This document shows positions 32,701 to 45,240 of a stretch of 64,000 nt of DNA, in pieces. Source of the DNA: Rhynchospora pubera (lineage: Eukaryota; Streptophyta; Magnoliopsida; Poales; Cyperaceae); NCBI GenBank assembly GCA_028095005.1, contig JAMFTS010000044.1, forward strand, positions 1 to 64,000, written 5' to 3'. Both the position numbers and the translations under genes were made by a program. A model generated the notes under the pieces. It worked only from the letters and a program-made list of their open reading frames with translations, was not told where the DNA came from and did no database searches. Within the stretch, counting starts at the first letter, position 1. Each line of letters opens with the position of its first letter.

Positions 32701-33639
32701 TCTCGAGAAGGCAGGAGGTCCTATCTTGAGTGTATGCAATCTACCCGCCAGAGATAAACGTCTGCTTACATCGCCGACACAGGCACGCAACATTATGATC
32801 CTATCAGAGATATGCAAATATTGTCATTATGGACAAATTCCACATCATCATACCCGTACCTCGGGAAAAGATCACACTTTTATTTCAGGAGTCTACGGTT
32901 ATCTAAGGCACCCGCTCTCTCAAGAAGGCAGGAGGTCCTAACTTGAGTGTTTGCAATCTAACCGCCAATGATATATCGAGGCCAACACTGTTGCTGTAAA
33001 CGACTCCCTCAGATTATATTAAAGACGTTATCCCACATCATACCACTACATCAGATGGATCCATAATCCTTACCCAAATAATATCCTCATTCAAAAACCT
33101 TCAACATGTTCCTTAGTCACATTACTTATGCCTCAAACAGCTCAGTAATGTCGACTAGGTCTATCTTTTAAATCAACAACCAGATCTCATACAACAAAAC
33201 TTACCTCTTTCGGTGCTGGAGGGAAATTACAATGTTCCGGTCGGAAGCCGGACATTACTTGAACACTCGCAAAGATTGTCGAGCGTCACCCTATTGACTT
33301 TCCTTGGCTAAATGTCAAGCATTATGTCACATTGACGCTTGATCAGGAATCAAGCGAAGCTTCAACAGCTGGTCAGAGACCGAGTGTCAGAGGAACGCTC
33401 CCATGATCGAGAACCAACTGTTTATGACGTACCGGTCGGCAGCCGGACGTTACTTGAACGCTTAGCGTCATTTGAGTGACTTGTCTTGCCTAGATGTCAA
33501 GCATTATGTCACATTGAACGATTGGTCAGAGACTGAGCGTCAGAGGAACGCTCCTATGATCGAGAACCAATTGTCACCCGCACCTGGGGAAGCCAAGGGG
33601 CAGCTGACTTAGGTAGCACCCGCGCGCATAAGATTTTTT

Positions 33640-35035
33640 GGACGCCCACAAATCGAAGGGTCTGGCGAAGGATAGTTTCAATGCTTCAGGCGAGAGCCGA
33701 ACTGTTGAAACCTTGGATATTTCAGGTGGCAGCTGAACTATCTACTGAACGTTTGAATAGCAATCAGGGTTCCTTGCGAGGTTTCGAGTAACACTTGGAC
33801 TATCTGTATGATATCTCGGCTGGCTACCAAGTATCATCAGAGTATTCCAAAGGAGGATCGGACCGTCTGCTCAATACCCGATTGGCGAACAAACGTCACT
33901 TCAACATCTCACTGGCATCCAGATGAAATTCGGACACTTCAGGTGGCAGCTGAACTGTCCATTGAACGACCGACTAGCAATCAGATTCCTTTCAACATTT
34001 CGAATAACAGTCAGACTATTGTTTGATACCTCGGCTGGCTACCAGGTATCACCTCAATACTCTGAGTGAGGATCGAATTGTTACTTATCTAATTGGCTAG
34101 TGGACGTCACTTCAACGCTTCGAAGAATAATCGAGTCATATGTCCGATAAGCTGGCTGGCTACCAGATATCACTTCAGAGTCTCAATTATGATCGAATCA
34201 GAAGGGAACATCTGACTGGCACCCAGATGTCACTTCTAAACAATTCGAATAACAATCGGACCAATTGTTTGGTACCTTGGCTGGATACCAGGTATCACCT
34301 CAATACTCCGGATGATAATCGAATTGGCACTTAACACTTGGATGGCAACCAAGCGTCTTCGGTTCAGGTGGCAGCTGAATCGATTCCTAGATATTTGACT
34401 TGCGACTAGATGCACTGTCGACACCTCAAGCAACAATCGGATAACATGCGGGATATCTTGGCTGGATACCAGATATCACCTCAGTATCTCGAACGATGAT
34501 TGAACCGTCTACTCAATATCTGAATAGCAACCAAATGTCTCCAAAATGCTCTGGACAACAATCGGAGCATCTGTTTGATAGTCTGGCTGGCTACCAGATG
34601 TCACCTCAGTACTTCGGATGGAGATCGGAACGTCACTTAACGTCTGATTGGCAGTCAAATCGTTCCCCTGATACCTTGGATGAAAACCATATACCACTTC
34701 AACGCTTCAAATGGCAACTGGATCGTCTACTTGATATCATGGCTGGAAACCTTGTATCAACGCAACGCTTCAAGTGACAAGAGAACCGTTTATTGGATAT
34801 CTTGGCTGGAGACCGAGTATCATCCCAAGAAAAAGAAACCGAACATTGCCAAATGTCACTTCAACGCTTCGGGAGCAAACCGAATCGTCATTTTGAACAT
34901 CGCCAAGTGTCACTTTTAACGGAAGCCACTCCGTCTATTAAACATCTTGGTCAGGTACCAGGTGTCACTTAACGCTCTATGTCCATCGAACGAGCGTTAC
35001 CCAGCTTCTCGGGAAAGGTCAAGGGGCAACCGACT
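33640..35035 (+). repeat. Array of about 60-bp degenerate tandem units, left arm
   Basis: The phrase GGCTGGCTACCAGRTATCAC recurs at roughly 60- to 120-bp spacing (for example near 33822, 34034, 34155, 34277, 34460, 34585), alternating with variant units containing TGGCAGCTGAA or AACGCTTC. About 20 units can be counted loosely. A conserved block GCACCCGCGCGCATAAGATT flanks the array on both sides (33616 and 35042). Confidence 0.75.
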
Positions 35036-35357
35036 CGGGTCGCACCCGCGCGCATAAGATTTTAACGCCCATAAACCCAGGGGTCCGGCATCTTTAACAT
35101 CCACAAGCCCAGGGGCCTGATGTTAACTAAAAAAAAAGAAGAAGAAAACAACCTCAAGCACCGCATCAACCAAATTTAACGATCTGATCAGGAATCATAT
35201 GTCACTTTCAGACAACCTCGACAAAGATCAACAGGAAGTCTAAGAAACCCGCTTCGGGAAGTCCATGCCTTATAAAAACAAAAATGCAAACCATAAGAGC
35301 CTAAATCTTGATTCAGCGCATTACAGAGAGAACTCGGAAAACGAGAAGATTACAAGC

Positions 35358-35847
35358 TGTCTCGCACTTTTTCACGGCCCTCGGATCAACAGAGGAAAAT
35401 CCGGTCTCGGATTGAGGGGCAAAAAAGAATGCGGATCAGATACCCCTCGCGAGCCTCAAGAGGCCGATACCGATACCACCCCGAAGCGCGGTAACTGTAC
35501 GGTCTTGAGTTCTCACGAGGGTTTATTATTTGAAGGGGTCCTTTCTTTCCAGTAGGCGCAAGCCCCTACTGTTAATTACCTCCGACATGGTCAGGAGCAC
35601 CTCTAGATCGGGAAAATCAAAGGATTGTGTGTCGTGAGCTGTTAGGGAATTGTAAATATGCAATTAGCGGTCCTATCATGCATTTTTATTATTTTTTTTA
35701 TTTTTTTTATTATTAATATTACTACTACAATGCAATATTAATATATCATATTATTATATATTTTTTTTTTGGACTTTGGATTGCAGGGGACAGCAGTCTT
35801 TGGAGTTCTTAGCTTGTAGAGGTTTCAGTTGACTGCCGTAGCTGGAC
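35358..35847. other. Single-copy spacer between the arms (490 bp)
   Basis: No inverted match inside. The left half is mixed-composition (includes CCCTACTGTTAATTACCTCC near 35560), the right half is a T/A-rich run (35680-35775). No ORF longer than about 60 codons with any domain. It may hold remnants of an LTR junction but this could not be shown. Confidence 0.5.
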
Positions 35848-36164
35848 GCTTGTAATCTTCTCGTTTTCCGAGTTCTCTTTGTAATGTGAGGAATTAAGGT
35901 TTAGGCTCTTCTGGTATGAATTTTGTATTTATAAGGCATGGATTTCCCGAAGCGGGTTTCTTAGACTCCCTATTGATCTTTGTTGAGGTTGTCTGAAAGT
36001 GACATCTGATTCCTGATCAGATTGTTAAATTTGGTTGATGCGGTGCTTGAGGTTGTTTTCTTCTTTTTTTTTTTGAGTGAACATCAGGCCCCTGGGCTTG
36101 TGGATGTTAAAGACGCCGGACCCCTGGGTTTATGGGCGTTAAAATCTTATGCGCGCGGGTGCGA

Positions 36165-37590
36165 CCCGAGTCGGTTGCCCCTTGACCTTTCCCGGGAGGC
36201 GGGGTGACGCTCGTTCGATGGGCGTAGAGTGTTAAGTGACATCTGGTACCTGACCAAGACGTTCAATAGACGGAGTGGCTTCCGTTAAAAGTGACATTTG
36301 GCGATGTTCAAAGTGACGAATCGGTTTGCTCCCAAAGCGTTGAAGTGACATTTGGCAATGTTCGGTTTCTTTTCCTTGGGGTGATACTCGATTTCCAGCC
36401 AAGATATCAAATAAACGGTTCTCTTGTCACTTGAAGCGTTGCGTTGATACATGGTTTCCAGCCATGATATCAAGTAGACGATCCAGTTGCCATTTGAAGC
36501 GTTGAAGTGGTATCTAGTTTTCGTCCAAGGTATCAGGGGAACGGTTCAACTGCCACTTGAATCGTTAAGACATCTGGTTGCCAATCAGACGTTAAGTGAC
36601 GTTCCGATCTCCATTCGAAGTACTGAGGTGATATCTGGTAGCCAGCCAGAATATCAAACAGATAATCCGATTGTTGTTCAGAGCGTTCAGGAGACATTTG
36701 GTTGCTATTCAGACATTGAGTAGACGGTTCAATCATCATTCGAGATACTGAGGTGATATCTGGTATCCAGCCAAGATATCCCACATGTTATCCGATTGTT
36801 GCTTGAGGTGTCGACAGTGCATCTGGTCGCAGGTCAAATATCTAGGAATCGATTCAGCTGCCAGCTGAACCGAAGACGCTTGGTTGCCAGCCAAGTGTTA
36901 AGTGCCAATTCGATTATCATTCGGAGTATTGAGGTGATACCTGGTATCCAGCCAAGGTACCAAACAATTGGTCTGATTGCTATTCGAATCTTTTAGAAGT
37001 GACATCTGGGTGCCAATCAGATGTTCCCTTCCGATTCGATCATAATTGAGACTCTGAAGTGATATCTGGTAGCCAGCCAGCTTATCGGACAGATGACTCG
37101 ATTATTCTTCGAAGCGTTGAAGTGACGTCCACTCGCCAATCAGATAAATAACAATTCGATCTTCACTCAGAGTATTGAGGTGATACCTGGTAGCCAGCCG
37201 AGGTATCAAACAATAGTCTTGACTGTTATTCGAAATGTTGAAAGGAGTCTGATTGCTAGTCGGCCGTTCAATGGACAGTTCAGCTGCCACCTGAAGTGTC
37301 CGAATTTCATCTGGATGCCAGTCAGATGTTAAAGTGACGTTTGTTCGCCAATCGAGTACTGAGCAGAAAGTTCAATCCTCCTTTGGAATACTCTCATGAT
37401 ACTTGGTAGCCAGCCGAGATATCATGCAGATAGTCCAAGTGTTACTCGAAACCTCGCAAGGAACCCTGATTGCTATTCAAACGTTCAGTGGATAGTTCAG
37501 CTGCCAACTGAAATATCCAAGGTTTCAACAGTTCGGCTCCCACCCGAAGCATTGAAACTATCCTTCGCCAGACCCTTGGGTTTGTGGGCG
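36165..37590 (-). repeat. Array of about 60-bp degenerate tandem units, right arm
   Basis: Mirror of the array at 33640-35035, with the recurring complement GTGATATCTGGTAGCCAGCC and the same flanking block (AATCTTATGCGCGCGGGTGC at 36143 and a close copy at 37597). Confidence 0.75.
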
Positions 37591-40500
37591 TCCAAAAATC
37601 TTATGCGCGCAGGTGCTACCTAAGTCAGCTGCCCCTTGGCTTCCCCAGGTGCGGGTGACAATTGGTTCTCGATCATAGGAGCGCACCTCTGATGCTCAGT
37701 CTCTGACCAATCGTTCAATGTGACGTAATGCTTGTCATCTAGGCAAGACAAGTCACTCAAATGACGCTAAGCGTTCAAGTAACGTCCGGCTGCCGACCGG
37801 TACGTCATGAACAGTTGGTTCTCGATCATGGGAGTGTTTCTCTGACACTCAGTCTCTGACCAGCTGTTGAAGCTTCGCTTGATTCCTGATCAAGCGTCAA
37901 TGCGACATAATGCTTGGCATTTAGCCAAGGAAAGTCAATAGGGTGACGCTCGACAATCTTTGCGAGTGTTCAGGTAATGCCCGGCTTCCGACCGGAACAT
38001 TGTAATTTCCCTCCAGCACCGAAAGAGGTAAGTTTTGTTGTGTGGGATCTGGTTGTTGATTTAAAAGATAGATCGAGTCAACATTACTGAGCTGTTTGAG
38101 GCATAAGTAATGTGACTAAGGAACATGTTGAAAGTTTCTGAATGAGGATATTATTTGGGTAAGGATTATGGATCCATCTGATATAGTGGTGTGATATGGG
38201 ATAAGGTCTTTAATATAATATGAGGGAGTCGTTTACAGCAACAGTATTGACCTCGATATATCCTTGGAGGTTAGATTGCAAACACTCAAGTTAGGACCTC
38301 CTACCTTCTCGAGAGAGCGGGTGCCTTAGATAATCGTAGACTCCTGAAATAAAAGTGTGATCTTTCCCCAAGGTACGGGTATAATGATGTGGAGTTTGTC
38401 CATAGTGACAATGTTTGCATTTCTTTGATAGGCTCATAATGCTGTGTGCCTGTGTCGGCGGTGTCGGCAGATGTTATCTCTGGCGGGTAGATTGCATACA
38501 CTCAAGATAGGACCTCCTGCCTTCTCGAGAGAGCGGGTGCCTTTGATAATCGTGGCTTCCATCATCTCAGCAGGCTTGGGACAACATTGTGAGCTTTTCT
38601 CAGACTGCAAAGAGTTCTGCTCGTATGTGGTTGGATCCATATTCTTCACCGATAATATCTTGCGGTGTAATTTGCCTTCTCTTTGGGATTTTATCAGTTT
38701 GCTGGAATATTGATTTGGTCTTCATCTATTTTGTATATTATTTCGGGTCTCTTGATAGAGTCCCGTGACACCGTGGTAGATCTCACTATCCATCATTTTG
38801 AGGCTAGCGAGTCTCAATTTAACCAGATCATTGAGCTTGATACTTCACTAGTACTCTTGTTTGTTAGCAACAGTACTTAGTGTCTCCATTTTGATCCACA
38901 CCCGTCATGACGATGACCGTCTGGTGGTTTGCGATGAGTTTTATTATTCAAGTCATGAATGAAACACTAGACTCGGTCGTGCTAGTGTGCCAATATGACT
39001 TTTAGAAATATTATCCATGCCTTCTCGCTATGAGCCTTTGAGCTTTTGCCGAAACGGCTTATCTCCATGGTATTTCAATAAGAATAATGGTAGGGGTGTA
39101 TTTGGTGTAGTTTTTAGTGATGATGATTAGCCAAATATATTCCCCTTATTTTTCTGAGCTTCCAGGATTTTTCCTCATATTTTTCTGACCCTCATATGAT
39201 TTTTCATGAATTAATGGGTTTTTGGATTTTAAAATAAATATAAATTTGAGGTGGCAATTTGTGATTGGCCAGAACTGGGAATATGGATTTAAAATATTTT
39301 GTTTGTATTTTGGTTATGGTTTTGGCATGACTATATTCTCCCTATTTTTCTGGTCCTGTAGAAATTTTGTTTGGATTTTTCTGAGTTACGGTTGAATTTC
39401 TATGAATTTTTGAAGTTTCCAGCAATAAAATGATGCCACATCAGCAGAGGTGCCACGTGGCAGATCCTGGTTGGTCCACGCCAGCAGAGGAAAAGAGGAG
39501 GTCAGCAGCGACTTTAGTTGAGGAGATGTGAGACGTGGCATTTTCTGGTTGGTTGTCAATAACTCATTACACCATGTTGACTCGCCATACAGGAAGGGTC
39601 ACAGAAGATCGCCAAAGTTGGGACGATTTCTATTTAAATCGTTTGGTTGTCTCCATATGCCTGGCGCTTAATGGAAACACTAATACCTTCGTCTGTGGGT
39701 CCCACTGTCAGTGGATATGGCTCTGGCCGTTATCGTTTGCGCCATGTTTATGCAAGTTAGGGAATAATCCCCCTTCTTCTCTCCCTTCTTCCTTTTTCTT
39801 TCGTCGAACCATCGATGGAGAAACCGCCATGGCTGCGCGATTGGCTACACTAGGTTGCTGTCAGACATCGATGTAGGGTCGTGAGAGATCGCCTGACTCT
39901 CCTGACATTGTGGGGTCCACCAATCGTGCTTATCTCTGTCTTCTTCGCTGTAATCGTCTCCTCCCTAATCGGCTAGGGTTTAGTGAGGCTTGACGGCGAT
40001 TCGAGGCCTCTGGTGGGTGTTGAACCAAAGTGGCACGCCTGAGAGCATCTTGAAGGATCCATAAAGCTTGGTGTAGCCCCAATTGGACTGTCGAGCTCCT
40101 CTGGTATGGTGCTTCGCCTCAGCCCATGTCCAGTCATGACGATGAGATGGCGACTGAGACTTTCTGGGGGCCACTGCAACTTGGTGATGACTTTGAGGGT
40201 ATGGTGACATGCTCCTGAAGAGATATGTATCTTCAATTTGACCGAAGGCTGGTCCTAACTAAGAGCTCCATCGCAGCCTGGCCACGGTTGTGATGACAAG
40301 CCATCAGCTTCTCTGCTGTTGCCACTGCTCGGCGATATAGAGAGTGCAATGGGACGCTGGGGAGCATGTTGGCATGGTCCCGAAGATGTGCAGCTCATCA
40401 CAAGACCATGGCAGTATGAGGCTCCTTCTTGATTTGGATCTGACCATGGTGGTGATGGTGAGACGTCCTTGTATTGATTGAAGAGGAGATGTGAAGACAT

Positions 40501-41338
40501 GATGTTTTGTAAACCATCAGGCTGACGCCAGAACATCTTCTAGGCTGAGATGGTTACCTTCCTCTTACATACATTGGCAAAATGAGATGTGCAATACTCC
40601 ATGAAGCTCCAAAGAAACCTGCTATCCTTTGTTTTTTTTTTTTTAATCTGCTGTCCATGTTTGTTGTCCTTGTTGTTGTCCACTTTTTATCTTTTTTTTT
40701 TCATGATAGTATGCTTGATATTAAGTATGCGTGCTTAGATATAAACATAGCCTTCATGATCCCTTGTACTGTAGTGAATGTAAATATGATTTCCTTATGT
40801 TGTTGTCCTCATGAGTACATAACATAAAAGCATGATATAAAAATGAGAATGATTTCTAGTTGTTCCCTTACATTGTTACTAATGCTTATATTAGTTAAAT
40901 GAACTTATGTACATACTTACATAAAACGTTTTACTAGTTATTCCTTACATTGTTTACAGGTATGTGTGCAACCAGAAGGAAAATAAGGAAAATGAAAGTT
41001 GCAAAGAAAAGGAATAAACCTTCTTAATTTACCACCAGATTACACCCAAAAAAAAAGAAAGTAGGTTCTACTACTGCTGAAAATACAAGGCTATTACTTC
41101 TACTACTTCATTCCTCTTTTTGTTTTTTTTTATTTTATATAAAGTAGCTATCCTAATTTGCACAAAAAATACTCTTCTCAAATCTCAAAGTGGTAGCCTT
41201 ATGCCTAACCTCTCCTGGATATCTTCTGGTTGTGTGTTGTGTCTCTAGCGCTTGTGTTTCTAGGTTGTGAGCTTGATTGCTGGGGTGTGGGTGTCTCTTG
41301 TTGTATCACCTCTCTCTGCATGGCTTCTGAGGTGCCCC

Positions 41339-41345
41339 TTTTATA
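41339..41345 (-). promoter_or_regulatory. TATA box in the right arm, pointing inward
   Basis: The minus strand reads CCCCTATAAAAGGGGCACC, itself a short palindrome around the TATA box, followed by GCCATGCAG and ACACCCACACCCCAGCAATC as in the left arm. Confidence 0.5.
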
Positions 41346-42960
41346 GGGGATTTAGAGGGTACTGTGGATGGCACCAATCATCCAAATTCTGAGGTAGCTG
41401 GACAGTTTTACCGCTGGTGTGTCTCACAGAGCCCCACTACTGCACCTAAGAAATCTTCTTCATTTCTTTGTTCCTACTGACCATGCCAATAGTGAGACAT
41501 TATTCATTTTAGCAAGCATTAATTCCTCTCCTCATGCTGTAATGAATCTCCTTGTTGCCAATTTTCTTTTCAACTTATCACTTCCAGTTTCACCTTGATT
41601 TAATAAGAACCAGCATTTTCTATGTGAATTGTTTCTTGATTTATCAATTACAAGTCTTCTTTGAATGCTACATGTCCTGATCTTAGCCCAAGAACAACTT
41701 ATACTGATTTTCATCTGTATTTGTAAATCGAGCTTATGCCAATTTGTGATTTCTTTCTTCTCTTACTTTACTGACTTCTCATGTGCATGTTTTATTAGAT
41801 ATTGGAATCAACACAATCATCCATCACATGTTGCTCATTTCCTGAAATTTGGTGATGGGTTTGCACACGGCTGCTCCATGTTTTTGGTGATTTAATTCCA
41901 TAATCCCTTCAATTAACACTCCCTGATGGTTGCCTAACCATGAAATTGGATCAATTGAGTTTTATTTTCATCAATTGAGCAAGTCTCAAAATTTCAGGCC
42001 TCAAAGGATTGAGCCTCTCCCATCTCAAATCTACTGGAGGGCGTGTAATTGAGTTTATCCATCGGCATTGGGATTCCATTCTCTCACAATTAAATGCCCC
42101 GACATGATGGCATGGTGAAGAGGTGAATTGAAGTGTGCCAGCGAAATCATTACGTTTCCCAATTGCGTGAGAAAGGAAGAGGAGACAACAATGAGCGAGC
42201 TCCTGTGCCCAGCGCGAGAAGGAGAGGAGACAACGAGAATCGATCCTCGTCATCATTGCTTGGCATCGAATTTCAACAGGCGTGGGAGGGAGAGGGGTCC
42301 TCTCCTGCGTCACGGCGTTCGTCAGACGCTTCTCTGCGTCATGGCTTTCGTCAGGAACAGGAGCAGTCGGAACAAAGGAGACGGAGAGATACTGTGATGG
42401 GCCGAGAGCGTTTATGGGCCTTCCGTTCTATTTTTTTTTTTTTTGAACCAATGTGGATTGGGCTGCTACATCCCCATTTTTAGTATGGGCCTTCTTTTTT
42501 TTTGCTTTGGACTGATATGAGTTGGGCCGAAAAAAATGGGCCAGAGAAATTTAATTGTTTATTTGATCATGGGATATCTCTTTGCACGAATCTCGATGCC
42601 TTGATTTTTTTTATACATATATTTTCCGTATAATCATATAACTCCACTCATGAAATTATATAATTATTTTCTTGTTGCACCTCAAGGTATGATCTGGCGT
42701 TTTTCGTGAGTTCCACGAATATATATCGCATGCCAAATTATCGTGATTTTATTTTTCCCATTAATACGGACACCAATATAGCCTTTGGGATTTAGCACCA
42801 TTTGTTTTGTCACGACATTAAATCCTCACGAATACTCCTTCCCAATTTATCCAAGATAATTTCAGATTATCGGGCGCCTCCCGTATCTGACTTATGTATA
42901 AAATATCTAATTTCCCTTTACCGTTTCCCGGTATTTATGAGAATATTTTAGGGTTCAACA

Positions 42961-42974
42961 AATGCCCCCCACCA
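42961..42974 (-). promoter_or_regulatory. Polypurine tract next to TGTTGAACCC
   Basis: The minus strand reads GGTGGGGGGCATT directly before the TG start of the right arm. This is the form expected of the plus-strand primer of an LTR retrotransposon and suggests that the outer end of the right arm is a 3' LTR. The left arm has no such tract at 28097. Confidence 0.5.
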
Positions 42975-44304
42975 GAGCGGGTTGGGAGAATTATCTTCGA
43001 GTGACCTGCTATGGTGCCCTGTCATGAGTCACTATTTTCGCGTTTGTCTTTTATGGCTTCTCAACTTAAATATGACGCCCCCTTTTGATGATAAATATGA
43101 CGCTGCTACTCGGTTATGCGCATGCCTGGTAAAGTTGTTGTCTTTTCTTCGTTGGATGGCAATTCCGTACTAAGCCCCGCATCTAATTTTCGCCAATTCT
43201 CGATGCGTCACTGCCTTTGTGTCACATCTTTGCCTGTGGCCTTAGAGGTTCGGATCCAGGTTCGGATAGATTCCTCTTTTGGTTCGGTTACGCACAGTGA
43301 GGCCTTTTCCGAGTTTATATATGGGAGTTCTTTTTCTCTTTTGTCACCATCTCTTTTAAACTCTCATCTTATAACTTCCACCTCAATCCGTGAATGCCTA
43401 AAAAAATACTTCAATATCTCTTGAGTGGCCTATAAAGTTTTCAGATCTTTGTGATGCCTTATGTAACCTCTGGGTCTTTCCGGGACTCTCCCGTTTCACC
43501 CATAATATCTTCGCATCACTGATTCTAGCATCTCTTCTTTAATGTCTGAGGTAGGAGACAAGATGTCATAAGACATCTTATACGTTCTGCTCAAACATTT
43601 CACATGTAGAAGTTGAGGTCTCTTCAGAAGGTGTGTTGAGCTTATCCTCCTCATGGCGCACTTCTTTTGCAAAATCTCTACTGCGAAAGGACCCGTTCAT
43701 GAAAAGAATTACACGCCTACCATTTCCTTGCTCTTGTATGCTGCTTTAATCAGGAGTGTCTCATATTTTGGCCTTGGGTGATGTTGTTGCTTCGACGTGT
43801 CACTGGCCTCTGAGTTTCGCAATTTCTCCATACAGATCTGGCTAGCTCTATTATGATAGAATTGTGTTGTCATCATGACAGTCATTTTGTATGGTGGTTT
43901 TTCTGTGTATTATCATGGGCACTCTGTTGTTGTATGTGTGTTGGGTAAGGCCGTGTAGACACATGTATGACACGTTTATAAGTATTGATCTCAGCATATG
44001 CGTTAAAACTTGTGATGGCAGGCTTTGTGATGTTGTAATATATGTGTTTCTTTATTCGCCTCGTGTTTTGCTGATTCCAATATTTGTCTCTTTACGACCG
44101 TGGGCCAACATATCATGTAATGCCTTTTCGTCTAGGGAACGTGGTGTTGTAGTGTGGTCACGCGTGTGCATTCACCATAGTTGCGGTCCCCCTTTACTTG
44201 TCTCTTTCTCTTCCCATTCTTTTTTATCGCGTCTCTTCCCCTCTTTTTTTTTAACCCGACTTCGCCACTTTATCTTTTCGCCACCTCTTCATTAATATTA
44301 TCAA
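42975..44304. other. Interior of a probable LTR element, no gene seen
   Basis: Follows the polypurine tract. Mixed-composition sequence with many small plus-strand frames and no recognised domain. A pyrimidine-rich stretch (44205-44290) leads into the ORF at 44305, resembling the leader of the transposon gene at 7230-7510. Confidence 0.35.
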
Positions 44305-44637
44305 ATGGCTGATGAGCGTTTTCCCTCTTCTACTGACGAGTTTAACGACCATCCAGGCCGTACCACGGAGGAGATCGAGGAACTTGAAGAGGATGCGGCG
44401 TCGGAAATCGTGCGCGCTCTTGGTGACAACTGGGGAAACCCATATGACCAAGAGATTCATGCTTACTGGAGGCCACTTCCTTCCTACAATTGGGGTGTTA
44501 ATTCTGCTCCGCCTGAACTCCCAGAATACAAGCAGCCTTCTTGCTTTTATTTTTTCTGGCTCCCTGTTCTTGTAGCTCTTGGTATAACAGCCTTACATTT
44601 GTATTTTTCGGGAGAAAGAATCGATTGGAGTAGGTAG
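44305..44637 (+). CDS. Uncharacterised 110-aa acidic protein with C-terminal membrane segment
   Basis: An ATG after a pyrimidine-rich leader opens a 110-codon frame. The first 60 residues are acidic (EEIEELEEDAASEIV), followed by a Trp/Tyr/Pro-rich part (DQEIHAYWRPLPSYNWG) and one predicted transmembrane helix at about residues 82-104 (FWLPVLVALGITALHLYF), ending in RIDWSR. No family was recognised. It lies between a polypurine tract and the duplication junction, on the strand opposite to the presumed LTR element, the place where Tat-type elements carry antisense extra ORFs. It could be a small accessory ORF of that element or chance coding; a single copy is present in the window. Confidence 0.4.
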   Translation: MADERFPSSTDEFNDHPGRTTEEIEELEEDAASEIVRALGDNWGNPYDQEIHAYWRPLPSYNWGVNSAPPELPEYKQPSCFYFFWLPVLVALGITALHLYFSGERIDWSR

Positions 44638-44705
44638 CATGTATTTTTCAATTTTATGAATGCTATGCCGCGATTGGTGATTGATTTGTTCATCTCCCCT
44701 TACTT

Positions 44706-45240
44706 TTTTCATGCCTTTATTTTGTTTTAGGGACAAAATACATAAAACCCTGTTCATTATTTAGTGACGGTATAATGAACTTACCGGTGTTGGTTGAATT
44801 ATGGCTCACTCCAACAATTGACCATTTTGAAAGTGAAATTTAGGCTTGTAGATTTTGTGGTGCTTAGGATATATATTTGGTGGAGGAAACGTCTTATGTC
44901 GCTATAATGCAAGACGCTCCTTATTTTCCGTTAGGGACATAAAGCTTCAGCTGCTCCATGTACCTGCAAAATATAATAAGAAATGGGAATATGTTATTTA
45001 TTTTGTTTAAGGGACAAAATGCCAAAACCCTCGTTCATCGTTTTCGAAACCGGTAGGATGAACGTTCACCGGTGATAGTAGGTTTAAGGCCGGCACTATC
45101 AATAGGCCCTTTTATTTTGTAGAGACTTGGCTGTGGAATTTTCTGGAGTTTCGGGAAATTTTTGTTGTGGAAGAGATATCTCATGTTGCCTCGCGGCAAG
45201 CCATCCCTTTAATATAAGACATGATTTTTAACAGCATCTG
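44706..45240. repeat. Two diverged tandem copies of about 280 bp
   Basis: Copy one begins near 44722 (TTTTGTTTTAGGGACAAAAT) and copy two near 45000 (TTTTGTTTAAGGGACAAAAT). Both continue with 'aaaaccct(c)gttcat' and an 'accggtg' motif. Identity falls off after about 100 bp. Confidence 0.6.

Larger units (their letters stand above)
28098..35357 (+). repeat. Left arm of the giant inverted repeat (about 7.26 kb)
   Basis: Matches the reverse complement of 35848-42960 along its whole length. Anchors are both ends (TGTTGAACCCTAAAATAT and CGAGAAGATTACAAGC) and many interior blocks, e.g. a run of more than 60 identical bases around 32695-32760 against 38478-38543. Outer parts are more diverged and carry indels; inner parts are closer. 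The arm has a TATA box at 29759 pointing inward, a leader-like region after it, AAACCCTAGC leader sequence near 31225, and a subrepeat array at 33640-35035. No protein domain was recognised in its ORFs. The outer end looks like an LTR start. Confidence 0.85.
35848..42960 (-). repeat. Right arm of the giant inverted repeat (about 7.11 kb)
   Basis: Reverse-complement partner of 28098-35357. Its outer end (minus strand TGTTGAACCCTAAAATATT) is directly preceded, on the minus strand, by a purine-rich GGTGGGGGGCATT, as a 3' LTR would be. It carries an inward-pointing TATA box at 41339 and the mirrored subrepeat array. Divergence from the left arm is clearly larger than between the two copies of the tandem duplication, so the palindrome is older. 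No intact coding region was recognised. Confidence 0.85.

Noticed and set aside
33640..37590. Regularly spaced repeats as a CRISPR array
   Set aside because: Units are degenerate, contiguous and of plant-repeat character; no constant repeat with unique spacers, no cas genes, eukaryotic context.
28098..42960. A Mutator-like transposon with 7-kb terminal inverted repeats
   Set aside because: No 8-10-bp target duplication at the outer ends (GTTAG-side and AATGC-side do not match), no transposase, and one end is preceded by a polypurine tract.
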